Positions 42,592 to 49,959 of a stretch of DNA of 64,000 bases are shown piece by piece (position 1 is the stretch's first letter; each line of letters starts with the position of its first letter). The stretch covers positions 1 to 64,000 of the forward strand of contig JBMONC010000050.1 in NCBI GenBank assembly GCA_049324875.1, given 5' to 3'. The position numbers and the translations under genes were made by a program. The notes beneath the pieces were generated by a model. The model worked only from the letters and a program-made list of their open reading frames with translations, was not told the origin of the DNA and did no database searches. The DNA is from JAWLHU01 sp049324875 (GTDB lineage Bacteria > Bacillota > Sulfobacillia > Symbiobacteriales > Symbiobacteriaceae).

Positions 42592-44172
42592 GTGAGCCGG
42601 AAGGAGTCCCTGGTGCGCGGGGCGGTTGCGCTCGCCCTGGCCGGGCTGATCATCAAGCTCTCCAACCTGCTGGTGCGCCTGCCGCTGACCCGGTTGATCG
42701 GCTCGGAGGGGCTGGGGATCTACCAGATGGCGCTCCCCGCCTTCAATGCCCTGCTGCACCTGGCGGCGGGGGGCGTGCCGGTGGCGGTGCAGAACCTGGT
42801 GGCCGAGTACACGGAGCGGCGGCGGCGAGCGGTGGCCGACCGGGTGCTCCGGCTGGCGCTGCTCTACGCCCTCCTGGCCGGCGGGGCTGCCACCTGCCTG
42901 CTGCTGGCGGGCGCCCCGCTCCTGGCCCGGCTGCTGGGCGACCCCCGCGCCTACCAGCCGCTGGTGGCGGTCGCCCCGGCGGTGCTCCTCTTCGCCCTGG
43001 ACGCCATCTACCGCAACTACCTGCAGGGCCGCAAGGTGATCACCCCCAGCGCCGCCGCCTCGATCCTGGAGCAGGGGACCAAGGTGCTGGTCACCCTCGG
43101 TGCCGCCTGGCTGCTGCTGCCCCTGGGCCGGGAGTACGCCGCTGCGGGCGCCGCCCTGGGCATCACCGGCGGGGCGGTGGTCTCGCTGGGCTACATGATC
43201 TGGGCGGTCCGCCGGATCCGGACCGAGGACCGGGAGGAGCCCGAGCCCGCGGCCCTGCCGACCGGCCTGGGCCGGCGGATGCTGCAGCTGGCCTGGCCGG
43301 TGACGGTGGGCTCCATCACCCTGCCGCTGCTCAACGTGGTGGATGTGGGCATCGTCCAGCAGGGGTTCCGCAAGGCGGGCTACACCCTGGCCGAGGCCAC
43401 CTCGCTCTACGGGGCTTACTCCGGCATCGCCGTGCAGGTGGTCTGGTTTCCCTTCGTGCTGACCAACGCCCTGGCCAACGCCACCGTGCCGACGCTGACG
43501 GCGGCCCAGGCCCGGGGCGACCGGGCCGCCGTGCGGGAGCGGGTGCTGATGGGGCTGCGGGCCGCCAGCCTGATCTGCCTGCCGGTGGCGATGGGGGCGA
43601 TGATCCTGGCGGCGCCCATCGTCCGGCTCTTCGGCGAGCCCCTGGCCACCGAGCCGCTCCGCTACATGGGCCCGGTCGCCCTGCTGGGCCCGCTCACCTG
43701 GATGACCGTGGCCCAGCTCCAGGCGCTGGGCGAGACGGCGGCGCCCATGCGCAACCTGGGCCTGGCCATGGCGGTCAAGCTGGTGCTGGACGCCCTCCTG
43801 GCGCCGATCCGCGGCGTGGACGTGCTGGGGGTGGCCGCCGCCAGCGTGGTGATGTTCCTGCTCTGCGTCTGGCTGAACGGGCGGACCCTGGCCCGGCTGC
43901 TGGGCGAGCCGCTCCCGTGGGGCCGCCTGCTGATGGGGCCGCTGGTCGCCTCGCTGGTGATGGGCGCCGGGGTGGCGGGCCTGCTTGCCGCCACCGGCGG
44001 GAGCTTCGGCCAGTGGGAGGCGCTCCTCGCCGCCCTGGCCACGGCGCCCTTTCTCTACGTCGGCGCCCTGATCGCCACCCGCAGCCTGACCCGGAGCGAG
44101 CTGCTGGGGCTGGCCGGCCCGCTGGCCCCCCGGCTGGAGCGCTGGCTGATGGTGATCTGGCCCTGGAGCTGA
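42592..44172 (+). CDS. SpoVB-like polysaccharide/lipid II flippase
   Basis: A 526-residue MOP-superfamily protein with about 14 helices. The N-terminus (ALAGLIIKLSNLLVRLPLTR, IGSEGLGIYQMALP) matches stage V sporulation protein B and related flippases of Firmicutes. In spore formers it is needed for cortex peptidoglycan; outside that it flips lipid-linked precursors. It is 42 nt after start of the last leader hairpin and followed by a terminator. GTG start with a purine-rich GGGGGGAAGGG before it. Confidence 0.8.
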   Translation: MSRKESLVRGAVALALAGLIIKLSNLLVRLPLTRLIGSEGLGIYQMALPAFNALLHLAAGGVPVAVQNLVAEYTERRRRAVADRVLRLALLYALLAGGAATCLLLAGAPLLARLLGDPRAYQPLVAVAPAVLLFALDAIYRNYLQGRKVITPSAAASILEQGTKVLVTLGAAWLLLPLGREYAAAGAALGITGGAVVSLGYMIWAVRRIRTEDREEPEPAALPTGLGRRMLQLAWPVTVGSITLPLLNVVDVGIVQQGFRKAGYTLAEATSLYGAYSGIAVQVVWFPFVLTNALANATVPTLTAAQARGDRAAVRERVLMGLRAASLICLPVAMGAMILAAPIVRLFGEPLATEPLRYMGPVALLGPLTWMTVAQLQALGETAAPMRNLGLAMAVKLVLDALLAPIRGVDVLGVAAASVVMFLLCVWLNGRTLARLLGEPLPWGRLLMGPLVASLVMGAGVAGLLAATGGSFGQWEALLAALATAPFLYVGALIATRSLTRSELLGLAGPLAPRLERWLMVIWPWS

Positions 44173-44200
44173 CCGCTCGGAGCGGGCGGAAAGACAAAGA

Positions 44201-44229
44201 CCACCTGGACAGACCCAGGTGGCCTTTCT
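44201..44229 (+). terminator. Bidirectional terminator between SpoVB-like gene and marR
   Basis: CCACCTGG at 44201-44208 pairs with CCAGGTGG at 44215-44222 and is followed by CCTTTCTGT. On the other strand the tract is TCTTTGTCTTT. It therefore serves the converging MarR gene too. Confidence 0.8.
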
Positions 44230-44237
44230 GTACCCAT

Positions 44238-44735
44238 CTACATGGCCTCCGACTTCGGCTCCTCGGCGGGGCGGCCGCCCTCGCTCTTCAGCACGCCGTA
44301 GAGGCGCTCCATGGCCCGGAGCATGATGGCACGCTCGTCGGGCGACCAGATCTTGGCGATCTCGGCCATCTCCTTGGCCAGCTCGCCCTTGATCTCCCAG
44401 ACCTTCTCGCCCTTCTCCGTCAGGCGGATGTTGACCACCCGGCGGTCCTCGGTGCTGCGCTCCCGCACCAGCCAGCCGTCTCGCTCGAGCCGGTCAGCCA
44501 CCCCCGTCAGATTGCCACGGGAGCAGTTCAGCTCGTCGGCAAGGCTCCCCAGCGTGGTGGCGTCCCCGTACTGCGCCGCCAGCAGCAGCTGGTACTGCGG
44601 CATGGTCAGCCCGTACTTGCGGTTAAGGAAGCGGTGACACCGCTTCTCCACTAGGTCCGCAATGGTCTGCAGGAGCGGGAGGATGTTCTCCGGGGTAAAC
44701 CGGTCCGCTGGAGTCGTTTCGGCCTGCTGTTTCAA
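44238..44735 (-). CDS. MarR-family transcriptional regulator
   Basis: A 165-residue winged-helix regulator with LTMPQYQLLLAA, the recognition helix TLGSLADELNCSRGNLTGVADRLE and the wing DRRVVNIRLTEKG. The start is TTG at 44735. It has its own strong promoter. The neighbouring flippase or the MFS gene could be its target, but no matching operator was identified. Confidence 0.88.
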   Translation of the reverse strand: MKQQAETTPADRFTPENILPLLQTIADLVEKRCHRFLNRKYGLTMPQYQLLLAAQYGDATTLGSLADELNCSRGNLTGVADRLERDGWLVRERSTEDRRVVNIRLTEKGEKVWEIKGELAKEMAEIAKIWSPDERAIMLRAMERLYGVLKSEGGRPAEEPKSEAM

Positions 44736-44821
44736 GCCCGATCACCAACCTTTCAAGTTTTTGGGGCGGCACGGCCTGAACGGATGAGGGGAGGCCGTCC
44801 TTCCTGTGTCTTCCAGGAGTA

Positions 44822-44850
44822 ATTATCCCATACGACCCAAATAATGTCAA
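44822..44850 (-). promoter_or_regulatory. Sigma-A promoter of marR
   Basis: Read on the minus strand, TTGACA (44850-44845) and GATAAT (44827-44822) are separated by exactly 17 nt. The transcript would start near 44815, about 80 nt before the TTG start codon. One of the two best promoter matches in the window. Confidence 0.8.
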
Positions 44851-45126
44851 TAATAGGAGATGGTAAAAACGAACTCTTTTTTCTAATTTCTCCAAAGTGG
44901 GCTTCAGATGGATCGATCACCGCTCCCTCACTATCTTTCCCATGGACCGTATACTCATACATATTCCCCGACAAACGAAGGTATGACGCTGGGGTCAAGC
45001 AGGTGACGAGCACGAACCCGCTGGAAAATGGGCCCTTGCCCACTAGCCTGTACCCCAGCAGCGTGATAAAATGCGGGAATATAGCTTGTTCAGGACAGAT
45101 CGCAGCGCGTAAAGGGGTGGAGCGAG
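44851..45126. other. Intergenic region between marR and pheA
   Basis: Non-coding. A TAAAAT at 45067-45072 is the only -10-like sequence before pheA and has no good -35 box. No riboswitch, T-box or hairpin with a T-run is apparent, so phenylalanine control of pheA at this level is not supported. Confidence 0.4.
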
Positions 45127-45957
45127 ATGGTGGTCGTCGCCTTTCAGGGAGAGCTCGGTGCATATGGCGAGGAGGCGATCCGCTCGCTGTTCGGGGCCGA
45201 GGCGGAGCCGTATCCGTGCAAGTCGTTTCCGGACCTGTTCCAGGCGGTCTCCGGCGGCAAGGTTGACTACGGGCTGGCGCCCGTGGAGAACTCCCAGGCC
45301 GGCAGTATCAACGATGTCTACGACCTGCTCCGGCAGCATGACCTGTACGTCGGCGGGGAGGTGCTGCACCCGGTCAACCATGCCCTTCTGGCCCTGCCGG
45401 GCCAGTCGCTCGCCGACATCCGCCGGGTGATCTCCCACCCGCAGGCGCTCGCCCAGTGCGACCGGTACCTGCGGGAACTGGGGGTGGAGGTGGTGGCCAC
45501 CTACGATACCGCCGGCTCGGCCAAGATGATCCGGGAGCAGGAACTGATGGGGGTTGCCGCCGTCGCCGGGGTGGGCGCTGCCCAGCGCTACGACCTGCAG
45601 ATCCTGGCCTCGGGCATCCAGACCATCGCCGACAACTTCACCCGGTTCGTCCTGCTGCGGCGGACGCCGGCTGAGCGCGGCCCCGGCCCGCACAAGACGA
45701 TGCTGGTCATGTCGGTGGGCCACCGCCCCGGCTCGCTCTACCGGGCGCTGGGCGCGCTGGCGGAGCGCAACATCAACCTGCTGAAGCTGGAGTCCCGCCC
45801 CGCCCGCCACCGGCCCTGGGAGTACGTCTTCTACCTGGACTTCGAGGGGCACCGGGAGGACCCGCAGGTTCGGGAGGCGCTGGCGGAACTGGCCGACTAT
45901 ACCAACTTCTGCAAGGTGCTGGGCTCCTTTACCCGGGACCTTCGTCCTACGAGCTGA
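45127..45957 (+). CDS. pheA: Prephenate dehydratase
   Basis: Converts prephenate to phenylpyruvate. A 276-residue stand-alone enzyme: the catalytic domain has AFQGELGAYGEEA, GLAPVENSQAGSI and the TRF motif in NFTRFVLLRR, and the C-terminal ACT domain opens KTMLVMSVGHRPGSLYRAL followed by ESRPARHRPWEYVFYLDFEG, which carries phenylalanine feedback inhibition. No chorismate mutase fusion. GGAG lies 5 nt before the ATG. Confidence 0.93.
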   Translation: MVVVAFQGELGAYGEEAIRSLFGAEAEPYPCKSFPDLFQAVSGGKVDYGLAPVENSQAGSINDVYDLLRQHDLYVGGEVLHPVNHALLALPGQSLADIRRVISHPQALAQCDRYLRELGVEVVATYDTAGSAKMIREQELMGVAAVAGVGAAQRYDLQILASGIQTIADNFTRFVLLRRTPAERGPGPHKTMLVMSVGHRPGSLYRALGALAERNINLLKLESRPARHRPWEYVFYLDFEGHREDPQVREALAELADYTNFCKVLGSFTRDLRPTS

Positions 45958-46075
45958 TGGCACAATAGGACTACAGGTTCATTTCGCCAGGCGGACTATA
46001 CCAATGGGAGGATTTGCGGCCCCCCTCGCCGTAATTGACAGAAGGTGGCTATATCCCCCGTAAGGAGGAACGCCG

Positions 46076-46453
46076 TTGGCTAAGAAGATCCTCATCGCCG
46101 ATGAGAGCGAAGCACTCCGCACATTGCTGCACGCCACACTCCGCGACCCGCGCTACGAGATCATCCAGGCGTCGGGAGGGGTGCAGGCGCTTGCGCTCCG
46201 CGAGATGCATAAGCCGGATCTCGTCATCCTCGATGAGACCATGCCAGGGATCAACGGGGTCGAAGTCTGCCGGGCGATCAAGCGCAACCCTGTCTCCTCG
46301 CGGACGCCCGTGATCCTGATCACCGCCAAGGAGCAGGCGGAGAGCGCAGCGCTGGTGCAGAGCGCCGGTGCCGACGTCCACCTGACCCGGCCCTTCAGCC
46401 CCCTCAGCCTCCTCGGAACGGTGGAGCGCCTCCTGGCCGCAAGGGAGGAATGA
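46076..46453 (+). CDS. Single-domain response regulator (CheY-like)
   Basis: A 125-residue receiver domain with acidic pair DE at residues 9-10, phosphoacceptor Asp in LVILDETMPG and Thr in LITAKE. The invariant Lys after strand 5 is replaced: the sequence reads LTRPFSP where LTKPFSP is usual, which may alter the response to phosphorylation. TTG start with AAGGAGG 7 nt upstream. It overlaps the HD-GYP gene and the two probably act together, the receiver controlling the phosphodiesterase in trans. Confidence 0.85.
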   Translation: MAKKILIADESEALRTLLHATLRDPRYEIIQASGGVQALALREMHKPDLVILDETMPGINGVEVCRAIKRNPVSSRTPVILITAKEQAESAALVQSAGADVHLTRPFSPLSLLGTVERLLAAREE

Positions 46454-47289
46454 CTGGCGTGAACGACGACCTGTCCACGCTGACCCGTGCCGAGCTGGAG
46501 GCTCAGCTCCTCTTCTGGCGCACCCAGAGCCTGCTCCTGGCCGAGGATTTCGGGCGGCTGCGGCAGATGCTGACCGACCGGACCGGGGAGCTGGCGGAGA
46601 TGCGGGCCCAGCTGGTGGCCTACGCCGAGGATCTGAACCGGGAGTACCAGCTGGAGCGGCAGCGGACCCAGGAGGTGGAGAGCCTGCTGGTGGCCACGGT
46701 CGGAGCGCTGGCCAACGCCATCGAGGCTCGGGACCCGTACACCCGGGGCCATACCGACCGGGTGGCCCGGGTGGCGCTGGGCATGTGCGCCCGCCTGGGA
46801 TGGACCGAGAAGCAGCTGCAGACAGCCCGCATGGGCGCCCTGCTCCACGACATCGGCAAGATCGGCGTGCCCGACGCCGTCCTCCGGAAGCCGGGCCCCC
46901 TGGATGCCGAGGAGGTCGCCCTGATGCGCCGCCACCCCGAGATCGGGGCCGGCATCCTGCAGGGGATCGAGGCGCTGGCCCCGGCGGTTCCCTTCGTAAT
47001 CGCCCACCACGAGCGGTGGGACGGCAAGGGCTACCCCCGCGGGCTCAAGGGGGAGGAGATCCCCCTGGAGGGGCGGATCCTGGCCATCGCCGACGCCTTT
47101 GACGCCATGACCAGCCTTCGGTCCTACCGGACCCCGGTAAGCCTGGAGGATGCGGCGGCCGAGATCCAGGCGTGCGCAGGCACCCAGTTCGACCCGAACC
47201 TGGTGCCGGTCTTCATCAGCCTGTTTGAGGACGGGATCATCCAGCAGCTGTTGGAGCTGAACCCCCGCTGGGGGCTGTACGCTGTCTGA
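46450..47289 (+). CDS. HD-GYP domain phosphodiesterase
   Basis: A 279-residue protein with an N-terminal coiled coil (about residues 10-75) and a C-terminal HD-GYP domain that hydrolyses cyclic di-GMP to GMP. Motifs seen: GHTDRV, LLHDIGKIGVPD, RRHPEIG, HHERWDGKGYPRGLKG and ADAFDAMTS. All metal ligands of the family appear present. The ATG at 46450 overlaps the upstream stop, but GTG 46459 is better spaced from GGGAGG and may be the true start. A PilZ protein, a typical cyclic di-GMP receptor, is encoded 10 kb away. Confidence 0.88.
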   Translation: MTGVNDDLSTLTRAELEAQLLFWRTQSLLLAEDFGRLRQMLTDRTGELAEMRAQLVAYAEDLNREYQLERQRTQEVESLLVATVGALANAIEARDPYTRGHTDRVARVALGMCARLGWTEKQLQTARMGALLHDIGKIGVPDAVLRKPGPLDAEEVALMRRHPEIGAGILQGIEALAPAVPFVIAHHERWDGKGYPRGLKGEEIPLEGRILAIADAFDAMTSLRSYRTPVSLEDAAAEIQACAGTQFDPNLVPVFISLFEDGIIQQLLELNPRWGLYAV

Positions 47290-47294
47290 TCAGG

Positions 47295-47325
47295 AGCACC
47301 AGGGAGCCCCCTGGTGCTGCCTGTT
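47295..47325 (+). terminator. Terminator after the HD-GYP gene
   Basis: AGCACCAGGG at 47295-47304 pairs with CCCTGGTGCT at 47309-47318, followed by the weak tract GCCTGTT. It begins 6 nt after the stop. Confidence 0.6.
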
Positions 47326-47414
47326 GGCGGCCCAGTCGGGCCGCCGGATCGATTGATGCCGGAGCGGAATTGGACTCATGCGCCAATCGAATGTGAAATC
47401 ATATGAAAGAATGA

Positions 47415-47443
47415 TTGACACCGCCGGGTTATCCAGGTAAAAT
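47415..47443 (+). promoter_or_regulatory. Sigma-A promoter of the ilv-leu operon
   Basis: A consensus TTGACA at 47415-47420, 17 nt, and TAAAAT at 47438-47443. The transcript would start near 47450 and its leader contains two RNA switches in series before ilvN. Confidence 0.85.
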
Positions 47444-47467
47444 GCCAATCAATATCTTCATACGAAA

Positions 47468-47577
47468 CGGAAGTGTACCTAGGGTTCCGCACCGCAAAGC
47501 GGTGGACTGGTCCGAGCGGTACAGCCCTGCAAGGCAGGGTACACCGTGGGTCAAAAACACCCCAGCGGCAAGTTCCG
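47468..47577 (+). ncRNA. ykkC-family aptamer, probable ppGpp riboswitch (subtype 2a)
   Basis: The ykkC hallmark CTAGGGTTCCGCACCGC, ACTGGTCCGAG and ACACCGTGGGTCAAAAACACC occur in order, with P1 formed by CGGAA (47468-47472) and TTCCG (47573-47577). The family includes guanidine, ppGpp, PRPP and ADP sensors. Members before branched-chain amino-acid genes, especially in tandem with a T-box, belong to the ppGpp class, which switches genes on when ppGpp binds. The class is assigned by context; the distinguishing nucleotide was not checked against a model. Confidence 0.82.
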
Positions 47578-47629
47578 ACATCCTCACCTGTACAGGGAGA
47601 CGTGTCGAGCCGCCCGGGGGACTTTTTTT
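47560..47629 (+). terminator. Terminator controlled by the ykkC aptamer
   Basis: CCCC-A-GCGGC at 47560-47569 can pair with GCCGC-CC-GGGG at 47609-47619, followed by seven Ts at 47623-47629. The CCC at its 5' edge is also needed for the aptamer helix GGGT (47548-47551) with ACCC (47559-47562), so ligand binding and termination are mutually exclusive. This predicts an ON switch. Confidence 0.75.
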
Positions 47630-47654
47630 ACACCCAAATTACAGATGGAACAAA

Positions 47655-47927
47655 AGCGATGACGGGACAAGTAGGACGGGGCACAAGGATGATAGAGAGC
47701 GGCCGCTGGTGGAAACGCCGCACCTTGTCCGGACCGAACCTCACCCCGTAGCTGCCCGACTGAACGCTGGCGACAGTGAGTAGGTCAGAGGCCGGCCGTG
47801 GAGGCCGTTATGCACCACGAGGCTACTCCCTCCGGGGAGAGCGAAGTAGGGTGGTACCACGATGTTCAAGTCGTCCCTACCGCTGCCGGTGTACGTCACA
47901 CACCGGGCGGTAGGGATTTGTTTTTTT
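47655..47927 (+). ncRNA. Leucine T-box leader of the ilv-leu operon
   Basis: Stem I starts AGCG at 47655 (closing CGCT at 47765-47768), with GATGACGGGACAAGTAGG, the usual K-turn and AGTA region. The specifier loop reads GAACCTCACC, giving the Leu codon CTC at 47740-47742 followed by A. The T-box sequence AGGGTGGTACCACG is at 47848-47861; its TGGT bulge would pair with the ACCA end of uncharged tRNA-Leu. Stem TCCCTACCGC (47874-47883) with GCGGTAGGGA (47907-47916) and a T-run to 47927 is the competing terminator. Confidence 0.92.
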
Positions 47928-47963
47928 CCAAGAGCACTTGCATATGCAAGGAGGTGGAGTCGG

Positions 47964-48497
47964 GTGAAGCGCATCCTGGCGGTGCTGGTTGAGAATCACC
48001 CAGGTGTTCTGGCACGGGTGGCGGGTCTGATTCGGCGGCGGGGTTTCAACATCGAGAGTCTGGCGGTCGGGGTGACGGATGACCCGAACATCTCCCGGAT
48101 GACCCTGGTCGTCGAGGGCGAAGAGGCCACGGTGAGCCAGGTCTCCAAGCAGCTGGACAAATTGATCGAGGTGCTCAAGGTGACCGACCTGGATGCCGAG
48201 CAGAGCGTCGCCCGGGAACTGGCCTTGATCAAGGTCAGCTCCGACCCGGTCCGGCGGCCCCAGATTCTCCAGCTGGCCTCGGTCTTCCGGGCCAACGTGG
48301 TGGATGTGGGGAAGGAAGCGGTCACGATCGAGGTGACAGGGACCCACGACAAGGTGGAGGCGCTGATCAACCTCACACGGGAGTTCGGTTTGCAAGAGGT
48401 GGTCCGCACGGGGATCATCGCCCTCGCAAGAGGTGCAGGGGCCATCAAGATGGAGAGGGAGGACCACCACCATGATGCGGATGTACTACGAGTCTGA
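47964..48497 (+). CDS. ilvN: Acetolactate synthase, small regulatory subunit
   Basis: Regulatory subunit that confers valine feedback inhibition on IlvB. A 177-residue protein with an N-terminal ACT domain (KRILAVLVENHPGVLARVAG, FNIESLAVG) and a C-terminal ALS domain (ALIKVSSDPVRRPQILQLA). The GTG at 47964 is set by a perfect AAGGAGGTG 7 nt upstream. It is the first gene after the tandem RNA switches, while its catalytic partner ilvB is the last gene of the operon, 7 kb away. Overlaps ilvC by 26 bp. Confidence 0.94.
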   Translation: MKRILAVLVENHPGVLARVAGLIRRRGFNIESLAVGVTDDPNISRMTLVVEGEEATVSQVSKQLDKLIEVLKVTDLDAEQSVARELALIKVSSDPVRRPQILQLASVFRANVVDVGKEAVTIEVTGTHDKVEALINLTREFGLQEVVRTGIIALARGAGAIKMEREDHHHDADVLRV

Positions 48498-49488
48498 TGC
48501 CAACCTGGCCGCCCTGGCGGGCAAGAAAATCGCCGTAATCGGCTTCGGCAGCCAGGGCCACGCCCACGCCCTCAACTTGATGGAATCGGGCATGGATGTC
48601 ACGGTGGGCCTCCGCCCCGGCCGTCCCAGCTGGGACCGGGCCAAGGAGGCCGGCCTGAAGGTAGCCACGGTAGCCGAAGCGGCCCAGCAGGCCGACGTCA
48701 TCATGATCTTAATTAACGACGAGAAGCAGGGCCCCGTCTACGAGGCCGAGATCCGCCCCCACCTGAAGCCCGGCAAGGCGCTCGCCTTCGGTCACGGCTT
48801 CTCGATCCACTTCGGCCAGGTGGCCCCGCCGAAGGATGTGGACGTCTTCATGATCGCCCCCAAGGGCCCCGGCCACCTGGTCCGGCGGCAGTTCAAGGAG
48901 GGCAAGGGCGTCCCCTGCCTGCTGGCGATCCACCAGGACGCCACCGGCCAGTGTCGTGAGATCGCCCTGGCCTGGGCCAAGGGCATCGGCGGCACGAGGG
49001 CGGGCGTGATCGAGACCACCTTCAAGGAGGAGTGCGAGTCTGACCTGTTCGGCGAGCAGGCCGTCCTCTGCGGCGGGGCCACCCAGCTGGTCAAGTACGG
49101 CTTCGAGGTGCTGACCGAGGCTGGCTACGCCCCCGAGATCGCCTACTTCGAGTGCCTCCACGAGCTGAAGCTGATCGTCGACCTGATGTACGAGGGCGGC
49201 ATGGCATCCATGCGCTACTCCATCAGCGACACCGCCGAGTACGGCGACTACGTCAGCGGCCCCCGGGTGGTAGGCCCCGAGGTGAAAGAGCGGATGAAGC
49301 AGGTCCTGGCCGAGATCCAGAACGGCACCTTCGCCAAGGACTGGATCCTGGAGAACCAGGTAGGCCGCCCCAAGTTCAACGCCCTGCGCCGCCAGAACGC
49401 CGAGCACCCCATCGAACAGGTAGGCGCCGAACTGCGCGGCATGATGTCCTGGCTCCCCAAGGCCGTAGGCACGAAGGGGAACGAGTAA
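48472..49488 (+). CDS. ilvC: Ketol-acid reductoisomerase
   Basis: Isomerises and reduces acetolactate and acetohydroxybutyrate with NAD(P)H and magnesium. Class I, 338 residues: GFGSQGHAHALNL nucleotide loop, APKGPGHLVRR, and the C-terminal knotted domain with the metal ligands in GVIETTFKEECESDLFGEQ and SMRYSISDTAEYGDY. The GLRPGRPSW stretch after strand 2 sets cofactor preference. GAGGGAGG lies 9 nt before the ATG, inside ilvN. Confidence 0.95.
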   Translation: MMRMYYESDANLAALAGKKIAVIGFGSQGHAHALNLMESGMDVTVGLRPGRPSWDRAKEAGLKVATVAEAAQQADVIMILINDEKQGPVYEAEIRPHLKPGKALAFGHGFSIHFGQVAPPKDVDVFMIAPKGPGHLVRRQFKEGKGVPCLLAIHQDATGQCREIALAWAKGIGGTRAGVIETTFKEECESDLFGEQAVLCGGATQLVKYGFEVLTEAGYAPEIAYFECLHELKLIVDLMYEGGMASMRYSISDTAEYGDYVSGPRVVGPEVKERMKQVLAEIQNGTFAKDWILENQVGRPKFNALRRQNAEHPIEQVGAELRGMMSWLPKAVGTKGNE

Positions 49489-49529
49489 GAGCCGAAGCGA
49501 AGGGGGAGCGCAGCGACCCCCGAGCGAGG

Positions 49530-49629
49530 NNNNNNNNNNNNNNNNNNNNNNNNNNNNNNNNNNNNNNNNNNNNNNNNNNNNNNNNNNNNNNNNNNNNNNN
49601 NNNNNNNNNNNNNNNNNNNNNNNNNNNNN
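49530..49629. other. Scaffold gap of 100 N without duplicated flanks
   Basis: Unlike the other two gaps, the sequences either side are different, so real sequence of unknown length is missing. The location beside a GC-rich palindrome suggests the missing part is another repeat or hairpin that defeated assembly. Confidence 0.85.
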
Positions 49630-49716
49630 GCCCGAACCCGCCTGGACGACCGGCCCGAGAATGGGCTCAGATCATCAGCCCCGCAAAGCCCCCGCAGGTT
49701 CGTTGAGGGAGAGCGA

Positions 49717-49916
49717 GGGTGGCTGGGGCACCCCCCGACCGAGCATTAGAGTGCGCAGCTTACGGCCGCTTGGCTACCCAAGGTTGAGCCAGCGACCGGG
49801 GGTGCGTAGCGGGGCTGAGCAGCCAGGCACGGTTTCCGGTCGGTGGCGGACCAGACTCAGCCTAGCGGCCGTTAGCATGCAATCGCAGCGAGGGAGCGGG
49901 GGTGTCCCAGCCACCC
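49717..49916. repeat. GC-rich palindromic element, copy A
   Basis: The outer arms GGGTGGCTGGGGCACCCC (from 49717) and GGGGTGTCCCAGCCACCC (to 49916) are near-perfect complements. Inner arms continue the pairing: TTACGGCCGCTTGGCT with GCCTAGCGGCCGTTAGCA, and a GAGCCAGCGACCGG region with its partner. Motifs shared with copy B, read on the opposite strand, include GGAAACCG, GCTACGCACC and GCTGGCT. It encodes no protein. It could be a mobile palindrome or a structured RNA in the operon transcript. Confidence 0.75.
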
Positions 49917-49959
49917 GTCCCCCCCCAGCTAAAACCCCACAAAAAGGAAGGTGAAGGCG

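Larger units (their letters stand above)
49489..49959. other. ilvC-leuA intergenic region with palindromic element and gap
   Basis: A 470-nt non-coding stretch inside the operon. It begins with GAGCGCAGCGACCCCCGAGCGAGG-type low-complexity sequence, then a 100-N gap, a spacer, and a roughly 200-bp palindrome described separately. No promoter or T-box is evident. The spacing breaks the tight packing of the operon, suggesting insertion. Confidence 0.6.

Noticed and set aside
44753..45163. A 136-codon minus-strand frame upstream of pheA.
   Set aside because: It overlaps the pheA start and the marR promoter, has no ribosome-binding site, and its protein has no recognisable pattern.
47468..47577. 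Guanidine-I riboswitch.
   Set aside because: Core motifs are shared by all ykkC classes, but guanidine-I members control efflux and carboxylase genes. An ilv operon with a tandem T-box favours ppGpp, though only a subtype model can settle it.
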